Shown: positions 35,372-44,189 of the stretch, in pieces
Layout: every line of letters starts with the position of its first letter
How positions within the stretch are numbered: position 1 is the first letter of the stretch
NCBI GenBank assembly: GCA_028824125.1
Contig: JAPPES010000136.1
Span: 1 to 64,000, forward strand
DNA from: Candidatus Poribacteria bacterium
GTDB lineage: Bacteria > Poribacteria > WGA-4E > WGA-3G
Direction of reading: 5' to 3'
DNA: 64,000 nucleotides
The notes under the pieces: generated by a model
Seen by the model: only the letters and a program-made list of their open reading frames with translations
What the model was told of the DNA's origin: nothing
Database searches by the model: none
Position numbers and translations under genes: made by a program

Positions 35372-36889
35372 ATGCACAGACTTTTTGGAATCGAAACCGA
35401 ATACGGCATTACACTCGAAAGCGCGGAACAAATTGATCCGGTCAAGGAATCCATTGAACTGATCAAGAATTATCGGCGCGACCCGTTTTTACCGCTTTGG
35501 GATTACAACGGTGAAGACCCATTTCGCGATGAACGCGGTTTCCGAGCGAAACACCTCAATAACCATCCGGATGAAGTGGAGGAAGAAAAAAAGGATCAGG
35601 AGCGGTTTGCCAAGCAACCAGGACGTTCTTTCCGAGAGATAAAAAGTGATCGTATTCTTATTAATGGTGCGCGGCTTTACAATGACCACGCGCACCCGGA
35701 ATATTCGACACCGGAGTGTCAGAATCTGTTTGATCTTGTCGCACACGATAAAGCTGGAGAGAGAATCCTCCAAAAATGTGCTGAAAGACGTAGCCAAGAA
35801 CTTGGTGAACGCGTTATCTTATATAAAAACAATACCGATTTTTACGGACATAGTTACGGATGTCACGATAATTACCTTATGGCTCGCGAGGTGCCTTTTG
35901 ATTACCTTAAAACTTGCATTCTTCCGTTTTTCGTTACACGCCAAATTTTCGCAGGAGCAGGTAAAATAGGCATTGAAACGGAAGCAGGGCTTGCAACGCC
36001 TGGACATTTTCAGCTCACACAGCGTTCCGACTTTTTTCACGTTGAAGCAAGTGTAGATACAATGCACAAACGGCCTATCGTCAACACACGAGACGAACCG
36101 CATGCTGATCCCGCTACATATCGCCGGCTTCACGGTATTGTCGGGGACGCGAACATGTCTGAATATGCAACAGCACTCAAGATCGGGACAACTGCTCTTG
36201 TTATTGACCTGATTGAACAACGGCTTGTTCCTACAGCATTCGCAATTGCAAATCCGATTGATACTATCAAAACGATTTCACATGACCAAACATACCGATG
36301 GATGCTACAGAAAATTGACGGGAAAATGATCAGTGCGATTGACCATCAACGTGAATACCTTGCACTTGCACAAAAACATCTTGCACATCAAAATAGTGAC
36401 ACCGATTGGGTCTTGACACAGTGGGAGGAGACGCTTGACGCACTTGAAAATGACCCGATGACACTTATAGATCGCCTCGATTGGGTTGCGAAAAAATGGT
36501 TGTTGGAAACTTTTGTTGAATCAGAAAATATTGAATGGGAGGATCCTTGGCTGCAAAGCATTGATTTAGAGTACCATAACATTGACCTTGAAGAGGGGTT
36601 ATTCTACGGATTACAGATGCAACGGGTTGTGACGGATGAACAGATTCGGACCGCTATACACACGCCCCCATTGGACACGCGCGCTTATTTCCGTGGCACA
36701 TCCCTTAACAGATTTGAAGACGCTATAAAAACTGTCCAATGGGATAGTATCACTTTTGATATTAAAGGTAAACCCGTTACTGTTAACATGAATTCGCTCG
36801 CAAACCCTGAACTTGCGCGAAAATATAATGAAGCTCTTGACCGATCACCAAACCCACAAACCCTTGTTGAAAAACTTGGTTTACACTAA
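35372..36889 (+). CDS. dop: Depupylase/deamidase Dop homologue
   Basis: A 505-residue carboxylate-amine-ligase-fold enzyme. It begins 'RLFGIETEYGITLES'. 'LWDYNGEDPFRDERGF' matches Dop rather than PafA, and it carries a long Dop-type loop (about residues 60-95) before 'ILINGARLYNDHAHPEYS', which contains the catalytic Asp of this family. 'YKNNTDFYGHSYGCHDNYL' and 'IVNTRDEPHADP' bind nucleotide and modifier. Dop removes Pup from substrates and, when Pup ends in Gln, deamidates it. The modifier here already ends in Glu, so removal is the likelier role. It lies directly upstream of the modifier gene, as in mycobacteria. Confidence 0.93.
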   Translation: MHRLFGIETEYGITLESAEQIDPVKESIELIKNYRRDPFLPLWDYNGEDPFRDERGFRAKHLNNHPDEVEEEKKDQERFAKQPGRSFREIKSDRILINGARLYNDHAHPEYSTPECQNLFDLVAHDKAGERILQKCAERRSQELGERVILYKNNTDFYGHSYGCHDNYLMAREVPFDYLKTCILPFFVTRQIFAGAGKIGIETEAGLATPGHFQLTQRSDFFHVEASVDTMHKRPIVNTRDEPHADPATYRRLHGIVGDANMSEYATALKIGTTALVIDLIEQRLVPTAFAIANPIDTIKTISHDQTYRWMLQKIDGKMISAIDHQREYLALAQKHLAHQNSDTDWVLTQWEETLDALENDPMTLIDRLDWVAKKWLLETFVESENIEWEDPWLQSIDLEYHNIDLEEGLFYGLQMQRVVTDEQIRTAIHTPPLDTRAYFRGTSLNRFEDAIKTVQWDSITFDIKGKPVTVNMNSLANPELARKYNEALDRSPNPQTLVEKLGLH

Positions 36890-36909
36890 CCCAGCTTGTT
36901 AGCGGGTTA
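36887..36909 (+). other. Small hairpin between dop and the UBact gene
   Basis: TAACCC (starting at the dop stop codon) pairs with GGGTTA, with an inner GC/GC pair around TTGTTA. There is no T-tract, so it may set message stability or differential expression of the short modifier gene rather than terminate. Confidence 0.4.
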
Positions 36910-36954
36910 TAATCCAAAAACTGCTTTCACGAAGCAATTAAGGAGATTTTTCCG

Positions 36955-37152
36955 ATGAGAGACAAGATTGCCTATTTTCCCGAACGCAAACAGAGACCAG
37001 TAAAACCGATGGAACCCGGTGACGGCGGAGACGATAATAACGCTCCCAAACGTCCCGACGTTAATAGACCGGACACGCAAGAACTCCTCAAACGTATGCG
37101 CCGTGTTGACAAAGACCAATCCCGGCGGTATCGTCAAAGAACGGGGGAATGA
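36955..37152 (+). CDS. ubact: Prokaryotic ubiquitin-like modifier UBact
   Basis: A 65-residue, highly charged and probably disordered protein with the C-terminus 'RRYRQRTGE'. It matches the UBact type of Pup-like modifier, which ends R-[ST]-G-E/Q, rather than the actinobacterial Pup G-G-Q/E. The encoded terminal Glu can be ligated to substrate lysines by PafA without prior deamidation. A helical segment 'DTQELLKRMRRVDKDQSRRY' corresponds to the part that folds on ARC. A strong AAGGAGA precedes the ATG. Its TGA stop overlaps the prcB ATG. It sits between dop and prcB, the conserved Pup position. Confidence 0.92.
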   Translation: MRDKIAYFPERKQRPVKPMEPGDGGDDNNAPKRPDVNRPDTQELLKRMRRVDKDQSRRYRQRTGE

Positions 37153-37994
37153 TGAACCATAAAGGCGACTTTCTTAGCCTTTTAAAAAACGCAGACACTT
37201 TGCAAGTTGATAGTGAAACGCGTCGTGAATCTAATCCAAAAGCGTTAATTCACGATGCATTTCAGTTGCCATTCGACAGAAAAGCTTCCTACGGGACAAC
37301 GTTAGAGATACCGGAAGCCACAACGGTTGTCGCTATGCGTTACAAAGAAGGCATTATTATTGCAGGCGACCGGCGTGCCACTGCTGGTACCGCCGTTGTT
37401 CATGACCGTGCTGAGAAAGTCCTTCCTATTGACACACATTCTGTTCTTGCTATCTCTGGCGCACCAGCGATGGCTTATGAGATAGCGCGTGTCTTAAAAC
37501 ATTCATTTCAATATTTTCGGCGCAGCCAACTCCAAGAACTCAGTGTCCAAGGAAAACTGCGAACGCTTTCACGGCTTATTCGTGATAATCTGCCCATGGC
37601 AATGCAAGGTATCGGTGCGGTTATCCCGATCTTTGCTTTGTACGCGCCGCAAACTGACGAATCAGAAAATGGTGGTAAAATTTTCTTCTACGATGCACTC
37701 GGTGCGCACTTTGAGAACGTGGATTTTGCAACTACTGGTTCCGGTTCAGTTTGGATACGTGGGGTGTTACGTTACCTTGACCGATGGGGTGGAACCCGTT
37801 TGGAAGAGATGGATCAACAACAAGCAACCGTTACTATTTTAAGGTTACTTGACACCGCAAGTGAATATGACGCAGCAACCAGTGGATACAACGCAAAAGC
37901 CGAAATTTTTCCCACTCTCAAAATTATTACGCGGCAAGGGATAGAAACACTCACTGACCAATACTTATCGGAATGTTATACGGAGGTTACTTGA
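37149..37994 (+). CDS. prcB: 20S proteasome beta subunit
   Basis: A 281-residue proteolytic subunit. After a propeptide of about 57 residues the mature N-terminus is 'TTVVAMRYKEGIIIAGDRRAT'-like, with Thr58 as the nucleophile. Counting from it, Asp17 and Lys33 are both in place (in 'GDRRAT' and 'RAEKVL'), so the active site is intact. 'SGAPAMAYEIARVLKHSFQYFRR' is typical of bacterial beta subunits. The start ATG overlaps the UBact stop (ATGA), and its own TGA overlaps the prcA ATG; the three are translationally coupled. Seven beta subunits form each inner ring. Confidence 0.95.
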   Translation: MMNHKGDFLSLLKNADTLQVDSETRRESNPKALIHDAFQLPFDRKASYGTTLEIPEATTVVAMRYKEGIIIAGDRRATAGTAVVHDRAEKVLPIDTHSVLAISGAPAMAYEIARVLKHSFQYFRRSQLQELSVQGKLRTLSRLIRDNLPMAMQGIGAVIPIFALYAPQTDESENGGKIFFYDALGAHFENVDFATTGSGSVWIRGVLRYLDRWGGTRLEEMDQQQATVTILRLLDTASEYDAATSGYNAKAEIFPTLKIITRQGIETLTDQYLSECYTEVT

Positions 37995-38764
37995 TGCGCG
38001 ATCTGCCATACCGTTGGATTGAAGCAATTCAGGACCGGCGCGATTACATAGAAGACCAACTCAGGCTCGGAAGTCCCGTTGTTGGACTACCTTACGCACA
38101 AGGCAGCCTCCTATTGACCGTGAGTAAAGGTGCACAGAAAATCTTTGAAGTCCATGATAGAATTGCACTCTCTGCGATTGGGCATCCCGCTGATATTGAA
38201 CGTCTCCGAATGCTTGTGACGGATACTGCAAGCGTCCAAGCCTTTCAAAGCGCGACTGAAGATGTAAACCTGCACCGATTAACCCATTATGTTTTAGCAC
38301 ATACCTTTAAACAAGCGTTTGAAGCAATAGTTGGTGAAGCCTACATTATAAAAATGCTCCTTGTTGAAATCGGAAATGGTGATACCCCAACGCAATTTAC
38401 GCATATCAACTATGACGGTAACGTTAAAGTTCAGCACGAATCGGCAGTAATTGGCGGCACGACAGAAATCGAAAACGCTATGCAAGATTATCTCACTGCC
38501 GCACAAACCGATGCGAAACCTGATCTTCCCACTGCACTTCAGTTAGCACTCAAAACGTGGGCAGTCGGTAGAGGATTAAGCCAACGTTTTGAAGATGCGG
38601 ATGACAATACCGAAGTAACGGATGAACAGGTAAACGACATCATCAAAACGGAATTAGCGGATAGAGAAATTGAGGTAGGCGTGCTGGATTCTACCTTATC
38701 TGGAGATACTAAATTCCGTCTCTTAACTCAGGACGAAATTCAGGTGGCGCGCGAAACTACATAA
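37994..38764 (+). CDS. prcA: 20S proteasome alpha subunit
   Basis: A 256-residue structural subunit of the outer heptameric ring, which gates entry and docks the ARC ATPase. 'LTVSKGAQKIFEVHDRIALSAIGHPADIERLRMLV' is the conserved alpha core. It has no N-terminal catalytic Thr. The ATG at 37994 shares a base with the prcB stop and has CGGAGG ten bases upstream. The C-terminal 40 residues are acidic. In family members the N-terminal helix closes the gate; here it begins 'RDLPYRWIEAIQDRRDYIEDQL'. Confidence 0.93.
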   Translation: MRDLPYRWIEAIQDRRDYIEDQLRLGSPVVGLPYAQGSLLLTVSKGAQKIFEVHDRIALSAIGHPADIERLRMLVTDTASVQAFQSATEDVNLHRLTHYVLAHTFKQAFEAIVGEAYIIKMLLVEIGNGDTPTQFTHINYDGNVKVQHESAVIGGTTEIENAMQDYLTAAQTDAKPDLPTALQLALKTWAVGRGLSQRFEDADDNTEVTDEQVNDIIKTELADREIEVGVLDSTLSGDTKFRLLTQDEIQVARETT

Positions 38765-38825
38765 TAACTTCTCATAAGACTGGCAACCGATTGCTGATAG
38801 CCGACAACTAATCAAGGAACACACC

Positions 38826-40286
38826 GTGACACACAGAATAATGGGAATCGAAACTGAATTCGGATGCATGATTCAGTCTCAGGCGATACAGACACAGCGC
38901 ATCAAAGTATCACCGGAAGGTGTTGCCGCGCGCGTTAGGGATTATGTTTTCAAAACGCTTGAACTCGGCATCCCTGATCTTCACTATCGCGATTGGGGTG
39001 AACCCCCTGGCAACGGTGGTTTTCTCTTCAATGGCGGCAGACTCTACATTGATATGGGACACCTTGAATATGCGACGCCGGAATGCGCAAATCTCTTTGA
39101 CCTCATCGCTTATGATAAAGCGATTGAACACGTCATTACAGCGATTTTACACGACACCGGTCTTGCATCACACGTTGCATTTTACAAAAACAACATAGAC
39201 CATTTCACAGGTGCAACTTTCGGATGCCATGAGAACTTTCAGGCACGCCGCGATGTCCCGTTCTATAAAATTATTATTCCAACCTTGCTCCCTTTCTTTG
39301 TGACACGACAGATATATGCGGGTGCTGGTAGGGTCGGTGGGTATGATGACATCCTTGAATTTGGAGATGGGCAATACAGCGTTGATGATTTTCTCGGATA
39401 CCAAATCTCCCAACGGGCTGACCACATCGTCACTGAAATCTATGAATGGATTCAGTTTAGTCGCGCAATTATCAATACTCGTGACGAACCGCTTAGCGAC
39501 TATACGAAATATCGCAGACTCCATCTCCTTGTCGGAGACTCTAACATGTCGGAGTATGCGACTGCACTGAAGGTTGGAACAACTGCACTTATCCTTGATG
39601 CTATTGAACGGCACTACGAAATTCATGGCGTAAAACTTCCGATCCCGAACCTTGACCTTGCAGACCCTATCGCGACTATCAGACATATCTCAAGAGACAC
39701 CTCTTTTAAATGGGAGGTGGATTTGCAGAACGGTAGCACTGTTTCTGCCATTGACATTCAACGCGAATACCTCAACTTTGTGCAGAACGTGTTAACGGAA
39801 CTTGATGAAACGGCTAAGTGGGTCCTCACAGAATGGGAAACGGTACTCAACGACCTTGAAGCAGATTGGACACGACTCACAACGCGACTTGATTGGGCAG
39901 CGAAAAAGTGGTTTCTTGATGCCTTAATCGCCGAAGAGGCATTGAGTTGGGATGACCCATGGCTCAAAAGTCTTGATTTAGAGTATCATAATATTGATCC
40001 TGAAAACGGCATCTTCTACGCGCTGCAAAGCGAAGGATGTATGAGACGGGTCATTACAGACCAACAAATTAGCCACGCCATCAGCAACGCACCTATTGAC
40101 ACACGCGCAAGGGTGCGCGGATACCTTATGCGAAACCTGAAAAAACAGAAAATGCCGTGTATTGTTGACTGGCACCATATTTATGCGGGGCAAACCGAAT
40201 GTTTTGAGATGAAAGAACCCCTTGATACAAGTATACCTAAAGCACAAAAATGGCTCCAAATCCTTAAACTTCGACAGAGAATGTAG
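38826..40286 (+). CDS. pafA: Pup/UBact ligase PafA
   Basis: A 486-residue ligase that uses ATP to join the C-terminal Glu side chain of the modifier to substrate lysines. It begins 'RIMGIETEFG', nearly identical to actinobacterial PafA. 'GRLYIDMGHLEYATPEC' carries the catalytic Asp; note HLEY in place of the usual HPEY. 'YKNNIDHFTGATFGCHENF' and 'IINTRDEPLSDYTKYRRLH' follow. It lacks the extra loop found in the dop product. The start is GTG with AAGGA upstream. It lies 61 bp after prcA and completes the tagging system. Confidence 0.94.
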   Translation: MTHRIMGIETEFGCMIQSQAIQTQRIKVSPEGVAARVRDYVFKTLELGIPDLHYRDWGEPPGNGGFLFNGGRLYIDMGHLEYATPECANLFDLIAYDKAIEHVITAILHDTGLASHVAFYKNNIDHFTGATFGCHENFQARRDVPFYKIIIPTLLPFFVTRQIYAGAGRVGGYDDILEFGDGQYSVDDFLGYQISQRADHIVTEIYEWIQFSRAIINTRDEPLSDYTKYRRLHLLVGDSNMSEYATALKVGTTALILDAIERHYEIHGVKLPIPNLDLADPIATIRHISRDTSFKWEVDLQNGSTVSAIDIQREYLNFVQNVLTELDETAKWVLTEWETVLNDLEADWTRLTTRLDWAAKKWFLDALIAEEALSWDDPWLKSLDLEYHNIDPENGIFYALQSEGCMRRVITDQQISHAISNAPIDTRARVRGYLMRNLKKQKMPCIVDWHHIYAGQTECFEMKEPLDTSIPKAQKWLQILKLRQRM

Positions 40287-40303
40287 ACAATCTTGACAAC
40301 AAA

Positions 40304-41257
40304 ATGATGAGGTTCCAAATTTCAATGAAGCAGATAAAAATTCCCGGAGTCGACCAAGAAATTTCACAACTGATTCTGGGAACTATGATGTATTCACCTG
40401 CCAGTTTCGACCACAGCACCGAAATGCTTGACACATTCTTTGAAGCGGGTGGAAATGCTTTGGACACCGCACATATCTATGGCGGCGGGAATAGTGAAAA
40501 GTTAATTGGGCTTTGGATGAAGGAACGTGGCAATCGGGACAAGGTGTTTCTGATAGATAAAGGGGGACACCCACAAGGTGGTGTGCCACGCCGTGTTTCC
40601 CCAGAGTACGTTAAACAGGACCTTAATGAAAATCTTGACCGTCTCCAGACCGATTATATTGATCTTTATATGCTCCACAGAGACGATGTAGAAATTCCAG
40701 TTAGCACGATAATTGATTATTTGAATGAAGAGATAACTGCAGGACGTATCCGAGCTATTGCCGCTTCTAATTGGGAACCTCAGCGCATTATTAAGGCAAA
40801 TACTTATGCCGAAGAAAACGGGTTAAGCGGTTTTGTTGCTTGTAGCAATAACATTAGTCTTGCAGTACCAATGGAGCCGATGTGGGGTGGTTGTGTTTGT
40901 GTTGATGATGATGCACGCCGTTGGCATGTGGAGAGCCAATTTCCGTTAATGCCGTGGTCATCTCAAGCACGGGGTTTCTTTAGTGGTGCTTTTACTCCTG
41001 AAAACCGAGACAATGGAGATATGGTACGTGTCTATTACAACGATGAAAACTTTGAAAGGCTTACACGTGCCAAACAATTGGGTGAGAAATACGGTTTTTC
41101 CGCTATTCAGGTCTCGCTTGCATACTGCGTTAATCTGCCCTTCCCTATTTTTCCGATTGTTGGTCCGGCTAACTTAGTAGAGATGGCATCTTCCTTGGGC
41201 GCATTGAAACTTCATCTCTCTGATGATGAAATAGCCTGGCTAAACCTTGAAACATAA
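40304..41257 (+). CDS. Aldo/keto reductase
   Basis: A 317-residue AKR-fold oxidoreductase. The motifs are 'LILGTMMY', catalytic Asp and Tyr in 'ALDTAHIYGGGNSEKLIG', Lys in 'FLIDKGGHPQ' and His in 'YIDLYMLHRDDVEIPV'. C-terminal 'QVSLAYCVNLPFPIFPIVGP' and 'LKLHLSDDEIAWLNL' are family typical. The start could be ATG 40304 or ATG 40325 ('MKQIKIPGVDQEISQ'). It begins 17 bp after pafA, so it is probably the last gene of the proteasome operon, although no functional link is known. Confidence 0.9.
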   Translation: MMRFQISMKQIKIPGVDQEISQLILGTMMYSPASFDHSTEMLDTFFEAGGNALDTAHIYGGGNSEKLIGLWMKERGNRDKVFLIDKGGHPQGGVPRRVSPEYVKQDLNENLDRLQTDYIDLYMLHRDDVEIPVSTIIDYLNEEITAGRIRAIAASNWEPQRIIKANTYAEENGLSGFVACSNNISLAVPMEPMWGGCVCVDDDARRWHVESQFPLMPWSSQARGFFSGAFTPENRDNGDMVRVYYNDENFERLTRAKQLGEKYGFSAIQVSLAYCVNLPFPIFPIVGPANLVEMASSLGALKLHLSDDEIAWLNLET

Positions 41258-41335
41258 TAAAAAACAGACACACATCCGACGAATGCCACACACGTAATCG
41301 TTGTTGATTTTGCGTGCTGCTAAATAGGGAATTAT

Positions 41336-42445
41336 ATGAATACGCAAATTTTTAAAGCAATACTTACCTTTCAGCTTCTTTTATTTTTCTTTAGTATCAT
41401 AGGCAGTGCTTTTGCGCAAGAAAGCTGAGGCGCGTGAAGCAATCCCGCAATCCCACGTGGTGGGTTGGGTGAAGTCAGTTTGGCTTCAGAATCTAAAAAA
41501 TTTCAAGTCTCTTTCAGCACGATGCGATGGTTTGATGCGCAAGGTGGGCACTTTGAAGATGAAGGGGTTTTTATTGATCCAAGTGGAAACCGAACAATAG
41601 ACGCAGTTCCACAACACCGACATCGTGTTACTTTAAATGTATATCGCGTTGATGTAGGGTTAAAATATCAACTCGGATCTCAATGGTCGTTGGAAGCCAA
41701 CCTCCCTTATGAATCCAGAGTTCAAGAAGCAAGTATTGAGAAGCTTGACAGTGTGGAGTATACTGAAGTGCAATGGGATGCGATTGAAGAAAATGGGCGT
41801 ATTCATCATCGTAATGAGACCTATACCGGTTTAACAGATTCGGAAGTTTTTCTTGGACATTATAGACTGGGTGTTTTCACAGAGGGTGATTTTTTAATGG
41901 GGCGTATCGGAACGTCAATTCCATTTGGAAAGACTGAGGAGGACCCGTGGGAACTTGGGGCTGCTGGTCTTGAGCATCTACATCTCCAATTTGGAACTGG
42001 GACGTTTAACCCTATAGTTGATCTGCATTACAATCTGCCTATATACAAAGGGTTTGCAGCGCGTACCAATCTCCGCGCAAAATTACCTTTCTACGAGAAC
42101 AGCAAGACCTATCGTGGTTCCAGAGAACTTACATACACTGCGGGGTTGAACTATCGTCTGAATAAATGGTTTTCTTTCCAAGCAGGCTACCTTGGAATTT
42201 ATCAATCCTATGCGTATTGGGATGGAGAAATAGACAAAAATACGGGTCTCCTTTTCGGTCTGGCATCACTCGGTACATCTATTAGAACACCATTCAATGT
42301 TCCGTTATCCGTTACGCTGATGCTCCCATTGCATCAAAAAACACTTTATGATGACAGCGAGACTTTGGCTGATAACAAATATGAAGAAAGCGATGCGTTT
42401 GAATTTGGTCCACTTGTCTCCTTAACAGTTTTATACCATTTCTAA
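41336..42445 (+). CDS. Exported beta-barrel-like protein with two in-frame TGA codons (selenoprotein candidate)
   Basis: A 369-codon frame if TGA at 41426-41428 (codon 31) and 41435-41437 (codon 34) are read through. The ATG at 41336 has AGGGA five bases upstream and opens a clean signal peptide ending 'SAFAQES'. Then come TGA, Gly-Ala, TGA and 'SNPAIPRGGLGEVSL'. The rest is beta-strand rich with alternating aromatic residues, an 'RWFDAQGGHFEDEG' segment and a C-terminal 'LYHF', as in outer-membrane barrels. Signal peptide and barrel share one frame with no frameshift. The U-x-x-U spacing mimics a CxxC motif, and a small hairpin lies 16-28 nt after the second TGA. A decayed gene with two nonsense changes is the main alternative. 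TGA is a normal stop in MATE, UBact and prcB. Confidence 0.7.
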
Positions 42446-42489
42446 AATAATTTCTCACTACTGAATTTCATGAATTGCGATATTGGAAG

Positions 42490-42513
42490 GCACAAACTAA
42501 CAGTTTGTGCTAC
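42490..42513 (+). repeat. Stem-AAC-stem palindrome
   Basis: GCACAAACT-aac-AGTTTGTGC followed by TAC, one of several copies in the window (15514, 24511, 27728, 46873, 51902). It lies in the 164-bp gap between the barrel gene and the small membrane protein gene. Confidence 0.75.
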
Positions 42514-42609
42514 ATAAGAGAGAAGCATTATCAGAAATGGTTTTATATTCATTTTAGGCTTTTCACAGCGATAATCAACAAAAGCACAAGAGGGTTTTAG
42601 AAAAAATAA

Positions 42610-43044
42610 ATGATAGCACACAGCAGAGGAGTCCAAATCTTCCAGGGCATAATTAGTATTATCTTAGGTGTTGTTAGCATCTTATTGGCTATCGTGTTAC
42701 GACAATCCATATATCCAACCATGACTCTCACTGCCTTTTTTATAATTGGCTTGACTCTCATTCTTTCTGGTGATTACCTCATTAACCCTTTTGGTATGCC
42801 TGTAGATCCCTTCAAACAACAACTTCTCAGTGAGATGTGTCTTATTGCTTACGGTGCGTTTTATGTTAATATTGGCGGATCTCAGTTGTTACAACCACTC
42901 ACAAAGTTCAACATTGCACACTACTTAGACCCAGTGTGGATACGACGGGGTATAAGCACTATCGGTATACTTTTAATTATTGGTGGGCTTTACGGAATTT
43001 ATCAATTGCGGCACGCGGAACTGCCTGAACCCCCATCAGAATAA
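42610..43044 (+). CDS. Small integral membrane protein of unknown function
   Basis: A 144-residue protein with about four hydrophobic segments (roughly 12-30, 36-54, 70-85, 110-128), probably inner membrane. The first half, 'GIISIILGVVSILLAI' then 'FFIIGLTLILSG', resembles short bacterial helix-hairpin membrane proteins of the DUF308 kind, but I cannot assign a family. The C-terminus is charged and cytoplasmic-like. The ATG at 42610 is only weakly supported by GAGGG about 20 bases upstream. It has no clear operon partner. Confidence 0.7.
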   Translation: MIAHSRGVQIFQGIISIILGVVSILLAIVLRQSIYPTMTLTAFFIIGLTLILSGDYLINPFGMPVDPFKQQLLSEMCLIAYGAFYVNIGGSQLLQPLTKFNIAHYLDPVWIRRGISTIGILLIIGGLYGIYQLRHAELPEPPSE

Positions 43045-43105
43045 CGTATGTTTTGTTGTGGTACGTGACGTTTCGTTCAAGCACTGACCAGGAAGCACAT
43101 GAGAT

Positions 43106-43411
43106 TCAGCGCGCGATGATTACTGCGTAGCGCAGTGGTGTCTCTCCTACGTTTCGTATACCGTGTAACACTTGACAATCAACATGCACGGCTTCGTTGT
43201 CACGGACGCGGTGTTTGTGTTCTCCGAATAAGACTTCGCCTTCCCCAGAAAAAACATAAAAAATTTCTTGCCCGTCATGTGTATGGGGTGGATGTGCGCG
43301 TTGCCCCGGCCCAACTTCGGAGATGTGTAGATGGAGTTGTTCTTGATCTGCCCCTACTTCAAAAATGAACCGATCTATACCTTTGATGTCAGTTCTTACT
43401 GTTTCTGCCAT
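43106..43411 (-). CDS. Single-domain cupin protein
   Basis: A 101-residue beta-barrel. Cupin motif 1 is 'PPHTHDGQEIFYVFSGEGEV' (metal ligands His-x-His and Glu) and motif 2 is 'HVDCQVLHGIRNVG' (His). It could bind a metal and act as a small enzyme or sensor; the substrate is unknown. A strong AAAGGAGG precedes the ATG at 43411. It stands alone on the minus strand between a membrane protein gene and a repeat region. Confidence 0.9.
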   Translation of the reverse strand: MAETVRTDIKGIDRFIFEVGADQEQLHLHISEVGPGQRAHPPHTHDGQEIFYVFSGEGEVLFGEHKHRVRDNEAVHVDCQVLHGIRNVGETPLRYAVIIAR

Positions 43412-43502
43412 TGCGAACCTCCTTTCTTTGCACTATTCTACCACACGCCTTAAAACCTTTCCAGAGGAAAAAGAAAACAGGAGTGTGTCCAGTTTTTCGC
43501 AT

Positions 43503-43800
43503 GTGTTGTCTGAATCGCTGTGGACACAGAGAACTCGGAGGACGTGGATTATTGCTATCCTGTCTGAATCGCGGATTACACGGATTACGCGGAAAACGCG
43601 GATTTTTGACTGGAGGTGCTACATCGGTTTTCATGTGCTCGCTGCCGTTTACCTATACGCTTGTATAGCAAGCACCGTTACACCTGTCAAAACAACGCAT
43701 CTTCCCCAACACCATAATCCGCGTTCTCCGCGCAATCCGTGTAATCCGCGATTCAGACGGAGAGCAGGCATAATTCGCGCAATCTGCGATAATCCGTGAT
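43503..43800. repeat. Inverted repeat pair with gcggattac-type core
   Basis: The segment at about 43555-43603 (gtctgaatcgcggattacacgg...) is repeated in reverse complement at about 43719-43764 with few differences, giving arms of some 45 bp around a 115-bp centre. Partial copies occur at 43503-43550, 43764-43805, 46908-46945 and 47026-47045. Open frames here are by-products of the repeats. Confidence 0.75.
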
Positions 43801-43945
43801 TCAGAAAATTGAACGCTACACACAAGAGTCTATCTAAAATCGGAGGGTAGTTGGTGGAAATTTCGGGGTGTGAACAATAAATATCCAATAAAAACGTACT
43901 TTTTCCGAAAAAAACATTAAAATTTCAAAATTTCTGCTTTTTTTC

Positions 43946-43975
43946 TTGACATCTGTTTACACAGTACTGTATAAT
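43946..43975 (+). promoter_or_regulatory. Consensus promoter of the three-gene cassette
   Basis: TTGACA at 43946-43951, an 18-bp spacer and TATAAT at 43970-43975, both perfect hexamers. The transcript would begin near 43982 and carry a leader of about 325 bases before the first cassette ATG at 44308. Confidence 0.75.
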
Positions 43976-44021
43976 TGCATGTAGACGTTAGGAAATTCGC
44001 GTCCGCGCGGATTGCGTCTGA

Positions 44022-44183
44022 GGTGCTTTCAATGCACCGACAGTGTAAATTCAGCTTAACACTGCCGATGCGGAGCACTGCCAGATACACCCTGACAGGC
44101 TGGTTCTATTTTATCAAGACCTGATGGTAAGGTCAAAGCATATCATAGGGACCAGCCCTCTATAGAAATAGATAAAACAGGAC
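44022..44183 (+). ncRNA. Structured leader RNA or small RNA, possible pseudoknot
   Basis: Several helices can be drawn. GGTGC-7 nt-GCACC lies at 44022-44038. CAGTGT pairs with ACACTG (44041-44064). GGCTGGT (44098-44104) pairs with ACCAGCC (44151-44157), enclosing GACCT/AGGTC (44118-44134). A 13-base run at 44103-44115 can pair with 44171-44183 with one mismatch and one wobble. The last two helices interleave (A-B-A'-B'), so they form either a pseudoknot or a switch. I do not recognise it as a known class. Confidence 0.45.
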
Positions 44184-44189
44184 AAATAC

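Noticed and set aside
41336-41470. Frameshift explanation for the broken barrel gene
   Set aside because: The signal peptide and the barrel lie in the same frame; no shift is needed to join them, only reading through the two TGA codons.
41336-42445. Genome-wide reassignment of TGA to a sense codon
   Set aside because: Several intact genes here, including MATE, UBact and prcB, end at TGA in the expected place, so only a local recoding or a mutation can explain the two in-frame TGA codons.
43365-43888. Open frames of 80-145 codons on both strands
   Set aside because: They run through the inverted gcggattac repeats, have no ribosome sites and give low-quality Arg/Cys-rich products; read as repeat by-products.
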